Part shown: positions 1-48,432 of the stretch, piece by piece
Layout of the letters: every line of letters starts with the position of its first letter
Numbering within the stretch: the first letter of the stretch is position 1
Assembly: GCA_054601695.1 (NCBI GenBank)
Contig: BAAHQB010000027.1
Location: forward strand, 434,001-498,000
Direction of reading: 5' to 3'
Length of the DNA stretch: 64,000 nucleotides
DNA from: Amorphochlora amoebiformis
Lineage: Eukaryota > Cercozoa > Chlorarachniophyceae
Position numbers and translations under genes: made by a program
The notes under the pieces: generated by a model
The model's database searches: none
Told to the model about the DNA's origin: nothing
The model's input: the letters and a program-made list of their open reading frames with translations, nothing else

Positions 1-27
1 AGATACAGGTATGTATGTTATATAAGT

Positions 28-718
<691 letters not shown>

Positions 719-719
719 A

Positions 720-764
<45 letters not shown>

Positions 765-784
765 TTATAAAAATATATATACAG

Positions 785-837
785 ACTGGGAGTCACATTA
801 TAGACAAGGAGACCTACTTGGTATGAATGTAATGTGC

Positions 838-889
<52 letters not shown>

Positions 890-895
890 CACAGA

Positions 896-933
<38 letters not shown>

Positions 934-1007
934 TGAATATAGGTATATGTGTGTGTATTAATTTATGTATATCTATGTATATATGTATATATATGAATAT
1001 ATTATAC

Positions 1008-1043
<36 letters not shown>

Positions 1044-1140
1044 ATTTGTATTCCATAAATTACATATTAGATCTATTCAATACATATATATATATATATA
1101 TATATATAAATGTATAGTATACTTTTTCATAAATACATAC

Positions 1141-1176
<36 letters not shown>

Positions 1177-1321
1177 ATAGATACTGTCCGTGAGAGCAAA
1201 ACAAAGTTAAAATCGTATTACGTTATATATATATATATATATATATATATCGAGTGTCTGTCAATGAGCATAACATATTTAAATCGTATTATCTTCTTAC
1301 ATGTATGGCATGTATGTATAC

Positions 1322-1409
<88 letters not shown>

Positions 1410-1502
1410 GCGAATGTCTGTGAAAGAGCATAGAAGAGTTAAAATTGTATTCCGTGCTAAGGGAGAGAAGGAAAAGGTATGTCTAAATATATAAAAAACA
1501 TA

Positions 1503-1535
<33 letters not shown>

Positions 1536-1744
1536 TTATATATATGTATATACATCTTGTAGATATATATGTGTGTGTGTAGATGTATAGGGAAAAAGGG
1601 TTTGGGATAAAGAGGGACAAAGGGGGGGGGGGGTGGGGGGGTGTAGAGAGACAACACAGGGAGGGAAGGAAAGCTTGAAAGTCTTTTTTTCATACTTGTG
1701 TATGTCTGTGTATTTGTGTGTCTATGTGTATATACGTAAATATC

Positions 1745-1804
<60 letters not shown>

Positions 1805-1879
1805 GTATGTACGTGTATATATGTATATCCAAATTTTTAGTCATGGAAGTTCCGCTTCAAGGACTCGGACACAATCAAG
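785..1879 (+). CDS. Fragment of spliced gene, product unrecognised
   Basis: Three plus-strand exons with consensus borders and phase 0 at every junction: 785-820 ([12 protein letters not shown]), 1411-1476 ([20 protein letters not shown] followed by EK) and 1841-1879 ([13 protein letters not shown]). Each follows an AG and is followed by gtatga, gtatgt or gtatca. The peptide is basic with alternating hydrophobic residues, as in a small beta-sheet domain, but I do not recognise the family. The 5' end lies to the left or among the four-copy cassettes. No secure exon follows; an acceptor at 2420 would give a short end GYIIKITKK before a stop. Degenerate copies of the second exon lie just upstream of it. 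A complete model would settle the product. Confidence 0.55.
1182..1296 (+). repeat. Two degenerate copies of exon 1411-1476
   Basis: Segments 1182-1224 and 1251-1296, each bounded by (TA)n, align with the 5' part of the exon at 1411 (shared gtctgt, gagca and gttaaaat-cgtatt pattern) but have lost its reading frame. They appear to be decayed tandem duplicates of the exon with its acceptor. Confidence 0.7.
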
Positions 1880-1886
1880 GTATCAA

Positions 1887-2377
1887 ACCCTGCCCTCTAA
1901 CCCTAATCCCAACCCTAACCCTAATCCCAACCCTAACCCTAATCCCAACCAATATCAAGCTATCCAACCCTACCCTACCCTAACCCAAACCCTAATCCCA
2001 ACCCTAACCCCAATCCCATCCCTAACCCTAACAACCCTAATCCCAACCCTAACTAACCCTAATCCGAACCCTAACCCTAACCCTAATCCCAACCCTAACC
2101 CTAATCCCAACCTTAACCCACTTGGCCCCAACCCTACGCCAACCCAAACCCAAAAATTGACCATAATCGAATCCAAACCCTAACCTTTACCCTTTCCCAA
2201 TCTCAACCTTATCCTAGCCCAACCCTAACATTGACCATGACCATAACCTTATCCTGGACAAATTTCCAACCCTAACCCTAACCCTAATCCTAACCCAAAC
2301 CCTAATCCTAACCCTAACCCTAATCCTAACCCTAACCCAAATCCTAACCCTAACCCTAACCCTAACCCTAATTAGGA
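1887..2377 (+). repeat. Interstitial CCCTAA-type array
   Basis: About 490 bp of degenerate CCCTAA units with many CCCTAAT and CCCAAC variants. It starts eight bases after the donor of exon 1841-1879, so it lies in an intron or 3' flank rather than at a chromosome end. Confidence 0.9.
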
Positions 2378-2379
2378 GT

Positions 2380-2532
2380 TCATTAGCATATGTAACAGGA
2401 CCTTCGTTTAGGGTTATATTATAAAAATAACAAAAAAATGATGCATTGAAATCAATGTTTTGATCTCTATATGTGCTCTTTCATCTCATGAGGAAGTGTG
2501 AGGGGGATGAGAATCAATTGTTTGAAGAGACC

Positions 2533-2563
<31 letters not shown>

Positions 2564-2902
2564 AAGGGCGATGATGGAAAGATAAGAGCAACCTAAAGAT
2601 GATAAAATTAAGCTAGAAGCAAAGGTATTAGCAACTTAACATGGAGATAGTCATATTATTAACGATTTTTTATTTTTTTTTTTTTGGTTTTAAACTTTCA
2701 ATTTTCTTTCGTTTGATCTTCCTTTATATGTCCCTAGGGGTTAAGGAAATTTTTTGGGTAATTGTTTCAAAAAAAAAAAAATCTCTCTTCTCTATATCTT
2801 AGTTTTTGTTTTCCTCTTCTTTTAGGGGGGGAGTATATACACATAAAATGTATTATTATCTTAAGAGCAAAAATTTAGACCCGTCCTTTTCGCACCATAT
2901 AT

Positions 2903-2945
<43 letters not shown>

Positions 2946-2967
2946 ATATATATATGTATGTTGTATG
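2380..2967. other. Non-coding stretch, no gene seen
   Basis: AT-rich unique sequence with a short GA run at 2530-2559, poly-T and poly-A runs at 2668-2684 and 2769-2780, and a pyrimidine-rich acceptor-like site at 2823. No frame could be joined in phase to the exons at 785-1879. Confidence 0.6.
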
Positions 2968-3024
2968 CAACAATTCAAAACTCTTTCCCCTGCTCACTCC
3001 GTCCTCATTCCACCTTCATATATA

Positions 3025-3064
<40 letters not shown>

Positions 3065-3138
3065 CATCAATTCAAACCCTCCCCACTTTTAACCTCACCC
3101 CTCTCACTCCCTCCTCCTATTCCAATCCAAACATTTAT

Positions 3139-3196
<58 letters not shown>

Positions 3197-3287
3197 ACAC
3201 ACATGACTTACATGCATCAATTAAAATCCACTACTCTCCTCCAATTTCCCCCAAAACTCTGTCCCCCTCCGTCCAAATCACTTCCTC
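2968..3287 (-). other. Three diverged copies of a possible terminal exon
   Basis: Three related pyrimidine-rich segments on the plus strand (2968-3020, 3063-3135, 3208-3290) are separated by (TA)n. Read on the minus strand the rightmost could be a last exon at 3287-3231: it follows gacagtttcag, reads EEVIWTEGDRVLGEIGGE and ends in TAG. The other two copies are disrupted. No upstream minus-strand exon was found, so coding status is doubtful. Confidence 0.25.
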
Positions 3288-3539
3288 CTGAAACTGTCCC
3301 AAGTGCACCTGTGGATATAATCCCTCCTCCCTCCATCTGACTCGATTCCTTATGTTGTTGTAGCTAGTGTATGTAGGTCTGGAGATCGATCTCCCGCGGC
3401 TTGAGGAGAGAGTAGTCGAGTACTCTTAGAGTCGTCTAGATGACTGTGTGAGCGATTTTGTCACTATTAGTGAGTTATCAATGGTTTAATTGGTTGAGAA
3501 TGAGATGGTTTGGTTGTATGTTCAGTGTATGTGTGTGTG

Positions 3540-3663
<124 letters not shown>

Positions 3664-3717
3664 ATACATGTGTGTGTGTATGTATATATACATATACATA
3701 TATGTAGTATGTGCTAG

Positions 3718-4203
3718 CTAGCTAGACAGACGTACGCAGAATTTCTAGAATTTAGGAATATCTTGAATATGCATCATGTTACAATGCGGCAGCACATACC
3801 GGATGATCGTGCTAGCTCATGCCAAGATCATAACTTTCATTCTCCGGGATTTAAAGATGGGTATCTAGGGTATAGCTATATAGTGGCTATGACCTTATAA
3901 TATAGTATCGTATGATAGTACCAGTAGTAGTCTAGAGTATACTAAATGATTTACGTACACGGAATACATTCACCGGCATTGTCTAGAATCTAGATTATAT
4001 AGTTCATGTCTAGTCATGTGCAAGTCCCAGTATGCATAGAATTATAGCCCATTACGTAAGTACACGTTTATATCCGTACGTATATACACATATCTAGCAT
4101 ATGCGCATGATACGTACATAGTTATGTCTGGCTAGTACGCATCGATCCGATCGCAATGACGATAGTGATAGTATATACCAAAAACTAGATATAATATATA
4201 TTG

Positions 4204-4247
<44 letters not shown>

Positions 4248-4955
4248 TACATATTTGATGACAGTATGTATACCTACCGTGAGTACGTAAGTACGCATCC
4301 TTTACACATACGCATCATTATACGTATATACTAGATATATATGGTATGCGTACGTACGCACGCATTATTCGGTTTCATTGTATTCGCAAGAGTACTTGAC
4401 ATACGCTGTGCAAATTATTCCTAGTATACGTACGTATCTAGGTATGAATATTACAGTGCGATGTTTGATTTATAGATTGAATGTGATAACAATAGTATCT
4501 CATGTAGCAAAATCTCCTGAAACCATGAAATCTATTGGAATACTGTATATACGTAGACCAGAGGAAACTCTAGGGAAAATGGCCTAGAGAGTTCCGTTTT
4601 AATATCGTATGCCACAGTTGGTTTACCTGAGCTACCTAGCTACCTATACCTATCTATAGACCTAGACTTCGTGCGTATTCATAAAGTATCATGCCTTATT
4701 TGCTCATTGCCAATCGCATGATATACCTGAAACTTTTTGAATCTATATAACATGCACAGATAGCAGTGATAACCTGGATATACGAGATTATATGAAATTG
4801 CCTAATCTAGTTAATACACCGAACTCAGCGGTTTGTTGAGCTTCGAGGCTATTCTTATTACCTGAAAATATTAGAATTGTGTACAATTACATGTATGTAT
4901 GCCTGTAAAGATTATTTCGGTGGATGTATTGATGTTTCTTATACCATACCATATA

Positions 4956-4960
<5 letters not shown>
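3718..4960. other. Unique gene-poor stretch rich in CTAG and TACGTA
   Basis: About 1.2 kb of non-repetitive sequence full of short palindromes (ctag, gtac, tacgta, gatc). The longest frame, 4378-4587 on the plus strand, has no recognisable motif, and I found no exon chain on either strand. The same texture recurs at 9800-10545, 30790-31510 and 48690-50240. Confidence 0.6.
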
Positions 4961-5006
<46 letters not shown>

Positions 5007-5069
5007 TAATATAAGTATATATATATATTATGTGTATTTATGTGTGTACATATATATATATATATATAC

Positions 5070-5163
<94 letters not shown>

Positions 5164-5375
5164 TATAAGTGAGCGACTTCGCTGAATACAAACCAAGAGA
5201 CATAAACGGAAACGTAAACAAGCCATCCGCGAAAAGGAAGACCAAAAAGATGGGGTTGTTGCTCAATTCTGCTCTCCAGTGTGCGGGAACAGATTTGTGC
5301 GGAATAGCAGTATGTATTGACACATATGCGTCAACGACACAGCACAGTGAAAGCGTCCTCAAAATGTGTGACATG

Positions 5376-8429
<3,054 letters not shown>

Positions 8430-8540
8430 CGTCCCGGGTCTGGCAGGGATTCCGTCGAATCCCGGAGATATTAAAGGGTAAGACAGTATTTCGAAATTAT
8501 TCGGCAAGTGGAACGGGGGATCGAGGGGTTCAGGGCAGCC
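8430..8540. promoter_or_regulatory. Shared divergent promoter region
   Basis: Only 111 bp separate the start codons of LAMTOR2 (minus, 8429) and the membrane-protein gene (plus, 8541). The segment must hold both 5' leaders and promoters. It contains an AT-rich core gatattaaagg near 8466 within a GC-rich context. No factor site is recognised. Confidence 0.55.
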
Positions 8541-9787
8541 ATGACGAAAAACAGGGCCTTGGAGGATCAGGAGATGCTGCAAAGCACTATGTTTGCGATT
8601 CTGGACTCCCTGTTCTGGGGAATGATTGTTGGGACCGGATGTTTGATCATGAGCTATGTCTTGCCGCTCACTGAGGACGCGTATGGGCGCGAGATGGGAA
8701 CAAACCTGGTTCAAGCCATGCCTCGAATGATTCCCCCACTCGGTGGTCTCATTCTTTCAATAAAATTAGGACATTATGGCGAACTCTCTCTTCTGGGGCG
8801 CCACCGCAGGCTCTGGGTGTCTCCTCGCACTGTACACCCTGATTGGAGCGCTGTATCCTCCGGCGAGCGATGCGAACGGAAATTCGTGGCTGGATCCGCC
8901 TCAGCCGACAGGAACTTCCCGCAAGCGGGGAATTGAGAGGGATCAGAAGCGTGGAGGCCGCGGAAGCCGTCGGCAGCTCGGGAACGGAAAGACACAGGAG
9001 GTTTGCACCAACAACTAAAGAATCATTCGTCTCATGACACACCTTTACATGGCAGCAAAAAGAAAATCAGCGACAAGGCCAAGAACGGGGAGACAATGAC
9101 TGGCTCATCATGCACATGGATAGGATATTGGTAAGAACCTCCCCCCTGCGACCGAACGAGTCGTCTGAGGCTGTTTCGCTTCTCAGGTTGCGTGCTGCTG
9201 CATCATGAACTTCCCCTTATTCTCCTGGGTGCTTGGTCAAGATGTTTTGTGGTGGGGAGGGTTATTTGCCGTGATACTCGTCACGTCTTTTCTAGACCGT
9301 TCTCAGTACCTTGAGCGCATGCCGATATCTAACGGAACAAAAGGTGAACAACCCCTGCATGCTTTTTCATGTATTGGCTCCATATTCAAGAAATACTTTG
9401 AAAATCCTTAGGCAACAGCTCGAGTAACTCCAACAACTCGAGCTCTCAGCAGGGGAATCAATCAAGCGGGGGGGGAGGGGGAAGAAGGAGCCGGCGGGCG
9501 CTAAAGCACAGTGCAAACAACGTGGTTGACGCAGGAGTAAGCCCTGAAGTAGCCGACTTACTCCAAAAGCTCTCCAAGCAATACTTCAGCCTGTTCATAT
9601 TTGTAATTCCTAACGTAACCTCTATGTAATGGGAGGTTGGTGGAGATTGCGACAGGGTGGGAAGATTTCCTGTTACGATTTCTGTCAAGGATGATGAGGA
9701 TGCTTTCTAATGCTATATCGTTGTATTCAGGGTATCATAGCTGTCTGGTCCATGGGATCATTACTCCTGTTCCGATTCGAGAAGTAA
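8541..9787 (+). CDS. Multi-pass membrane protein, family unrecognised
   Basis: Six exons join in phase: 8541-8708, 8770-9000, 9056-9130, 9187-9343, 9412-9602 and 9731-9787, giving 292 residues with introns of 53-128 nt that carry no TA repeat. Predicted membrane segments are near residues 16-44, 58-80, 156-200 (probably two) and 270-288, ending FRFEK then stop. The first two carry a repeated motif, DSLFWGMIVGTGCLI and NSLFWGATAGSGCLL, suggesting an internal duplication. Between segments 2 and 3 is a basic Arg/Gly/Gln-rich loop; before the last segment is a Ser/Asn/Gly-rich stretch. The first donor (gttcaa) is weak, so residues around 56 may be wrong, and exon 2 could instead be an alternative first exon. 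I do not recognise a family or assign a function. Confidence 0.68.
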
Positions 9788-9799
9788 AGAATTGTCCAG

Positions 9800-10545
9800 A
9801 CCACAGTGAACTGCGTCCCAATAGCATGCAGTATGCATAGGCGTATGGTGTCCCCCCGGCTGGGCTCTAGATCTACTAGATCTAGGGCTGCCGCGTCGTC
9901 AAACTTTAGTGCGCACAAGGCCATGCATGCTGTTACGTCCATGGTTGTGCGAATTTATTTCATCAGTAGAAGAATACATTTCCAAACTTAACCTCTGGAT
10001 AATCTCTAGAACAATAAGGCATATCGTAACGCATATTATTCTAAGTCATATGATGTAATTGGTATATCGTAGTATACTAGACTAGGCTAGTAGACTCTCT
10101 CAGTCTCTAGACTCTACTAGTCTAGTACTATATAACTAGATAACAATATTAGACACTAGCATAGCATGGCATATTCTAGATATTCGGGATGATATATTTT
10201 TCCAGAGCTAGGTATATAGGGATATTCTCTAGATCTAAGTAGATACCCGGTGACGGTCAGTATCAATTTGGCTGATATACTCTAGATACTGTTAAACTTG
10301 GCGTTACTTCTAGACTTGTTAAATTAGCTAAATTTCAGCATGATGTCTAGCTCTGGCGTGACGACATACTTATCATCTACGAGATCCAAAACCTACCTAG
10401 GCAGTTCAACGATCCATTGAAAGTCACAAAGGTCTGTCACATATGCATGTCGTATTTGAAGCTTCAATGGCATGAACATAAGTCATGGGCCACACGTGTG
10501 AATATCCAGTCGCGCTCAGGGTAAAAAAGTATTTATCGGGTAATT
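9800..10545. other. Gene-poor stretch rich in CTAG
   Basis: Downstream flank of the membrane-protein gene. It is unique sequence with many ctag, tctaga and gatc tetramers and no supported exon. Frames such as 9806-9991 carry no motif. TA and CA repeats follow from 10556 to 10850. Confidence 0.55.
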
Positions 10546-10557
10546 GTTATGATCATG

Positions 10558-10610
<53 letters not shown>

Positions 10611-10634
10611 CATGTATATATATACACGTGTGTG

Positions 10635-10674
<40 letters not shown>

Positions 10675-10754
10675 TTATATAAATATGCTAGATATACATA
10701 ACATTGATGTATATATATATTATATATATATATATATATATATTACATTGATGT

Positions 10755-10786
<32 letters not shown>

Positions 10787-10913
10787 GTGTATATAGGTTT
10801 ATAATATTTATGCATTAATGTTGTTGGGAGGAAAAAAAAATAGCAATTATTCTGCTCCTTTAGTCTCATATGTGTACATATATTAAACTCTATGTATGTA
10901 TACTATGTACATA

Positions 10914-10962
<49 letters not shown>

Positions 10963-11094
10963 TATATACAAAATTTAAATAACTTACCATATCAATGCCT
11001 TTTTTTTTACTTTTCCTTGTATGTTCACGGAATATCTATCTATACTTGTTTATATATATTATGTATTGCAAATATTTATACATATATATATATG

Positions 11095-11146
<52 letters not shown>

Positions 11147-11150
11147 ATGT

Positions 11151-25582
<14,432 letters not shown>

Positions 25583-25619
25583 CTGAGGAGGTACAATCTG
25601 AGTCTTAACGTCACTTCCT

Positions 25620-25975
25620 CCTATTAGTTTCGTTTGTTCATTTGTTTGTTTGTTTAACTGTTTGTTCGTTTTGTTTGTTTGTTTGTTTTAACTGTTTGTT
25701 CGTTTTGTTTGTTTTGTTTGTTTTAACTGTTTGTTCGTTTTGTTTGTTTGTTTTTTTACTGTTTTGTTCGTTTAACTAACTGATCATTTGTTGTTTGTTC
25801 GTTTTGATGTGTTCGTGTTTGAATTGGTTTTGTTCGTTTGATTGTTCGTTTTGATAGTTGGTTCGTTTTGCTGGTTTGTTCGGTTTGGTTTTTCAATTGA
25901 AATGCTTTTGTTCGTTTCAAGTGAACTGCTTGTTCGTTTGATGTTCGGTTGATTGTTTGTTTGATGTCTAATAAC
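25620..25975 (+). repeat. TTTG/TTCG tetranucleotide repeat
   Basis: Tandem gtttgtttgtttgttcgttt-like units with an intermediate ~45-bp repeat ending aactgtttgttcgttttgtt, decaying to the right. It lies 5' of the first arginase exon found. No coding frame is credible. Confidence 0.85.
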
Positions 25976-25983
25976 ATATTACA

Positions 25984-26024
<41 letters not shown>

Positions 26025-26105
26025 CATGTATGCGTGTGTGTGTACATATGATAAATATGAATACATTATATCTTTTGATATATATATATATATATATACA
26101 TATAT

Positions 26106-26242
<137 letters not shown>

Positions 26243-26259
26243 TTTTATATATATAGTAG

Positions 26260-26921
26260 AATGTTACATACACGCCACGCATGGAATAGATACATATATC
26301 TGAATGTCATATTAATTACCCAAAGCTTAGCACACCAAACGGATGAACCACGCCGCCAAAGCCGATTTAATAAAAATAAAAGAGGAAAATTAAAAAAAAA
26401 AGTAAAATTTATCTAAATAAAATCTGTCTCTAGAACTATCAGAATACCCACCAAGCGCACATAAAACACGAGAAAATGACCTGAATCATTTATTTCTCCT
26501 TCCGAACCCCTGCCCCTTTGCTCTCCCTTGTTTCCCCCCCCACCCCCTACAAAATGTTGACTACCATAAAAGAGGAAAGACATCAAGACAACACCCTCCC
26601 CTCAGGCCCTTGCCGAAAAATTAAAAAAAAAAGGTTGACATTACACGATTGGTGGCTTAGCACGGTTATATCTTCTTTCCCGTCCATGAGGCTCCTCCAT
26701 CCCCTCCTCCTCGCCGAGTGGAAACCCTGTCGAAGTGGGGCGGCCATTGGTGTTCAATGCTCCTGGAATATCCCGAATGCCGGGATTTCTTTGAATAACG
26801 GGATTCTTTACGAATTCTTGACGTGAGCTAATCTCCGGAAATCTCCAGGACGGTCCCCCCCCCACGGCAGCTGTCTCCTTCTCTTGCCCCCTGGCCTGAG
26901 ACCTCCCCGTGGTGCGAAATT
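26260..26921. other. Upstream region of SRPRB, no exon resolved
   Basis: Unique sequence with a C-rich stretch at 26502-26548 and poly-A at 26390 and 26620. It may hold the missing first exon of arginase (minus) and the SRPRB promoter (plus). The open frames 26518-26826 (plus) and 26641-26865 (minus) overlap and neither shows a family motif. Confidence 0.45.
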
Positions 26922-30780
<3,859 letters not shown>

Positions 30781-30789
30781 TGAGTTCGT

Positions 30790-31510
30790 TAAGTAACACG
30801 TGAACGCTGTGAAGTGTGAGACCCATGCAGGATTCAGAGAGTTCGCCATGAATCCATGATCGGAGGCAATGCACCACTCCAGAAAATTAACGTAGAAATT
30901 TAAAGCAATTGACCACACTGTAAAACTTCAAGAATTGTTATCTAGCTACAGTGAGTATAAGCCTTATATATCTAGTATATCTGCTTTTTTCTTTTTTTTC
31001 GAGTAGTCCTTAATATTACACCTTAACTCTCTAACTAGTCTAAACTGAAACGAACTGGATTTCATAGTAACTAGATTAAACATTGTCTAGATCATGCTAG
31101 ATCTAGAGATTACTGTAGATTACTAGCCTTACTAAACTTCAATAGGTTAATTATTATGACTATCTCTAGATTTTTCAATCAGCTAACTCGTACTACAGTA
31201 CTAGTACTAGTCGTATCCGAGGCATTATCCTATATTATATCTATATCAATATTTACTAGATTTATCTAGAGTCTAGAGTGTATCGGCCCACTACTAGCAC
31301 TAGTGACCCCACGAACCCGGTGCAAGAGATGGCTGTCGAGAGTCTGTGATTAAGTTAGACCTTTGTACGCATGTGAGTCATGCAAATACGCCCCACAATA
31401 TTCCAATACTACCTAGTGCTAGCCATTGCAAGATCGAATGATTTTCCGGCTTTAAAATTAAAATTAAATTATTACAACTGAAGATACAGAGGTCGCTGAG
31501 AGGTCGCTCA
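30790..31510. other. Intergenic stretch between convergent genes
   Basis: Between the SRPRB stop and the CFAP100-type stop. It is unique sequence rich in ctag and tagatc, with poly-T at 30982-30999. The minus frame 30730-30918 cannot be linked in phase to any neighbour. Near 31482-31515 aggtcgct(g/c)agagg is repeated twice. Confidence 0.5.
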
Positions 31511-31514
31511 GAGG

Positions 31515-45474
<13,960 letters not shown>

Positions 45475-45651
45475 TGTCGTTATCGAGTGAGTCTGGAGTT
45501 GGCACGTGTCAAGGTGTGACGGGAATGTGTGACACCTTCAGGATATCTTAAAACTTAATATGAGGTTATGCTACATAGGATATCTTGATATCTCATATCT
45601 ATATATGATAATATATCTGGTAAAGGCAATAATTTGACATTCTTTTCGGCA
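45475..45651. promoter_or_regulatory. Shared divergent promoter region
   Basis: 177 bp between the ATG of the CFAP100-type gene (minus, 45474) and that of the bL35 gene (plus, 45652). It contains an inverted repeat aaggtgt...acacctt at 45514-45540 and a gatatcttgatatc palindrome near 45580. No factor is assigned. Confidence 0.5.
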
Positions 45652-46200
45652 ATGAGCGTCCAAGCCTTGCGTACGGTGAGTATTTAAGTTCCCCCCACAC
45701 CCCCCCCTTCCTTCAATCTTCGACGATGCTATTTCTGAGTAGAAATAGAGCGGGGAACATAGAGTATCGATAGCGAAAACATATTTTTTTCTTCATTTTG
45801 TCGGCTGGATGGCCCTCGCGGGAGCAGGCCTCGCCGATTGCCGTGTGTGAAAAATATGCCTGTGTTGTTCAGACTTATGTAAATACTCTGAGAGAGAGAA
45901 GCGAGCGAGGAAGGATTAAGAGAGAGAAAAAGAGTGCATATAGAGAGAGGAGAGAAAAAGAGAAAGATAGAGGAGTACGTTCCATGAGATTTAAGGACGT
46001 CTATTTGTCAGATATATATGTATCTATATATTTATATTTATAAATATATCTATGTTCGTTTTGTTTTAGATGTACGCTCGTTCATGGCGGGAAACTGTTA
46101 CGGGTGCGCGCGGATTTGCGAAGTTTAAGAATAAGACGCATTCAGGTGAGATGGTTATTGAGAGAGATCAACGAGGGAGGGCGGATGTGTACATTATATA

Positions 46201-46243
<43 letters not shown>

Positions 46244-46285
46244 TTTTTGTAAATATATATATATATAGTATATATATGCATTTAC

Positions 46286-46338
<53 letters not shown>

Positions 46339-46395
46339 AATGGATACATTGAGATATACTTATATGTGCGTTAAATGATACACACATACATATGC

Positions 46396-46448
<53 letters not shown>

Positions 46449-46505
46449 CATAGATATGTATATGTACACATATGTATCTGTGTATATATTCTCTAATACA
46501 TGCAC

Positions 46506-46538
<33 letters not shown>

Positions 46539-46551
46539 ATATATATATATA

Positions 46552-46643
<92 letters not shown>

Positions 46644-46716
46644 TCCCAGTTTATCTACGTCAAAAATATAAAAACAAAAAAAGAAACCTCACACACAAAC
46701 CACACACACACATTGC

Positions 46717-46751
<35 letters not shown>

Positions 46752-47224
46752 TATAGACAAAATAAATATTGCTTTTCTAACTCTAAACACTGTAAAACAC
46801 TGTAAACACTGTAAACACTGTAAAACGGTAACTCTAATTCTATTATCGTAACATCCAGGCCTAAATCTATTATCGTAATATTTAGGCCTAAATCTATTAT
46901 CGTAATATTTAGGACTAATTCTATTATCGTAATATTTAGGCCTAATTCTATTATCGTAATATCCAGGCCTAATTCTATTATCGTAATATCCAAATCTATT
47001 ATCGTAATATTTAGACCTAAATCTATTATCGTAATATCCAAATCTATTATCGTAATATCCAGGCCTAATTCTATTATCGTAATATTTTGACCTAATTCCA
47101 TTATCGCAATATCCAGGCCTTAAGAAGAGAATAAAAATCACTGGTACGGGGAAAATGAAGCATAAGAGGTGTTTTAATCATCACAATGCCGAACATTTCA
47201 GTGGGGCGAAGACAATGGCTATGG

Positions 47225-47255
<31 letters not shown>

Positions 47256-47293
47256 CATTTAAAAATAATGTATATACAATGTACACACATATA

Positions 47294-47327
<34 letters not shown>

Positions 47328-47353
47328 CGTGTATGAATATATATGTTATATAT

Positions 47354-47408
<55 letters not shown>

Positions 47409-47711
47409 GTATATATCATAATCCCGAATACTATTATTGGGCCGAAAGCAATAGCTACAATATGTTACATCAATATATCTATATATTTATACATATGTAA
47501 ATACATATATATATATATATATATTATATGATATTCATATATACATACATATATATATTATATATATATATATATATATTCATATATACATATATATATG
47601 TATATATATTGAATATATATGTATGTATGTATTATTGTAAATTACAAGTGAGTCTTGATAATAAATATGTAAAAAATTATCCGACTAATAAGAGCCTTCG
47701 TACGTTAACTG

Positions 47712-47751
<40 letters not shown>

Positions 47752-47785
47752 AATATAATATATTATATATATATATATATAATAT

Positions 47786-47837
<52 letters not shown>

Positions 47838-47956
47838 AAGTTGGACACCCGCGGGACAGATTGAGTGCCTACATGTCACACTTGATTGTCACGTGTGAAT
47901 TTTCCAGGTGTCCACTATCCGACATTTGCCATGCGGTCGAATATATATATGTATAT

Positions 47957-48005
<49 letters not shown>

Positions 48006-48066
48006 CTACTAGGGTAAGGATAAGTTGATTCACAAGTCTTTCCGAAAGCTAATTAGAAAAGGGTAA
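45652..48066 (+). CDS. MRPL35: Organellar ribosomal protein bL35 family
   Basis: Exons 45652-45675, 45828-45878, 46070-46145, 47117-47223, 47693-47712, 47908-47935 and 48013-48066 join in phase to about 119 residues. The bL35 signature is in exons 3-4: [20 protein letters not shown] then [20 protein letters not shown], matching the bacterial KTKSGAAKRFKVTGSGK pattern. The N-terminal extension ([20 protein letters not shown]) fits a targeting peptide, probably mitochondrial, though plastid cannot be excluded. bL35 lies in the large subunit. The end [17 protein letters not shown] is basic and credible. Exons 5 and 6 are small and rest on splice signals (gtatat, gtcgaa) only. The acceptor of exon 4 is repeated upstream as a minisatellite. 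Confidence 0.8.
46788..46832 (+). repeat. Short cactgtaaa tandem repeat
   Basis: Four to five copies of a 10-11 bp unit (aaacactgta) immediately upstream of the acceptor minisatellite in the same bL35 intron. Confidence 0.85.
46840..47116 (+). repeat. 26-bp minisatellite built from a splice acceptor
   Basis: About eleven copies of ctattatcgtaatatccagg-like units (variants with tttagg) end at the true acceptor of bL35 exon 4 (AG at 47115-47116). Most copies hold a (t/c)ag followed by g, like the genuine site, so the array offers many potential acceptors in a row. Confidence 0.93.
47425..47472 (+). repeat. Decayed copy of the end of bL35 exon 4
   Basis: The sequence tcataatcccgaatactatt onward aligns with tcatcacaatgccgaacatt of 47179-47223 and lies downstream of the true donor in (TA)n. 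Its frame is lost. Confidence 0.75.
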
Positions 48067-48091
48067 TTTACTAAATAATTAGATTTCCATA

Positions 48092-48133
<42 letters not shown>

Positions 48134-48286
48134 TATGTGTGTGTGTGTGTGTGTTCTTGCCTAGATAACATGTATATACACACATGTAAATATGTACATA
48201 TATATATATATATATATAGTTATATATAAATATATATATATATATATATAAATATATATATACATGTTGTATATATATACATATGT

Positions 48287-48348
<62 letters not shown>

Positions 48349-48381
48349 CATATATAGACAGATAGATAGATAGATATACAT

Positions 48382-48432
<51 letters not shown>

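Noticed and set aside
10988-11035. Minus-strand exon candidate with good borders downstream of arginase
   Set aside because: The arginase frame reaches a natural stop at 11151-11153 with a family-like C-terminus, so this segment is not needed. It could be 3' UTR.
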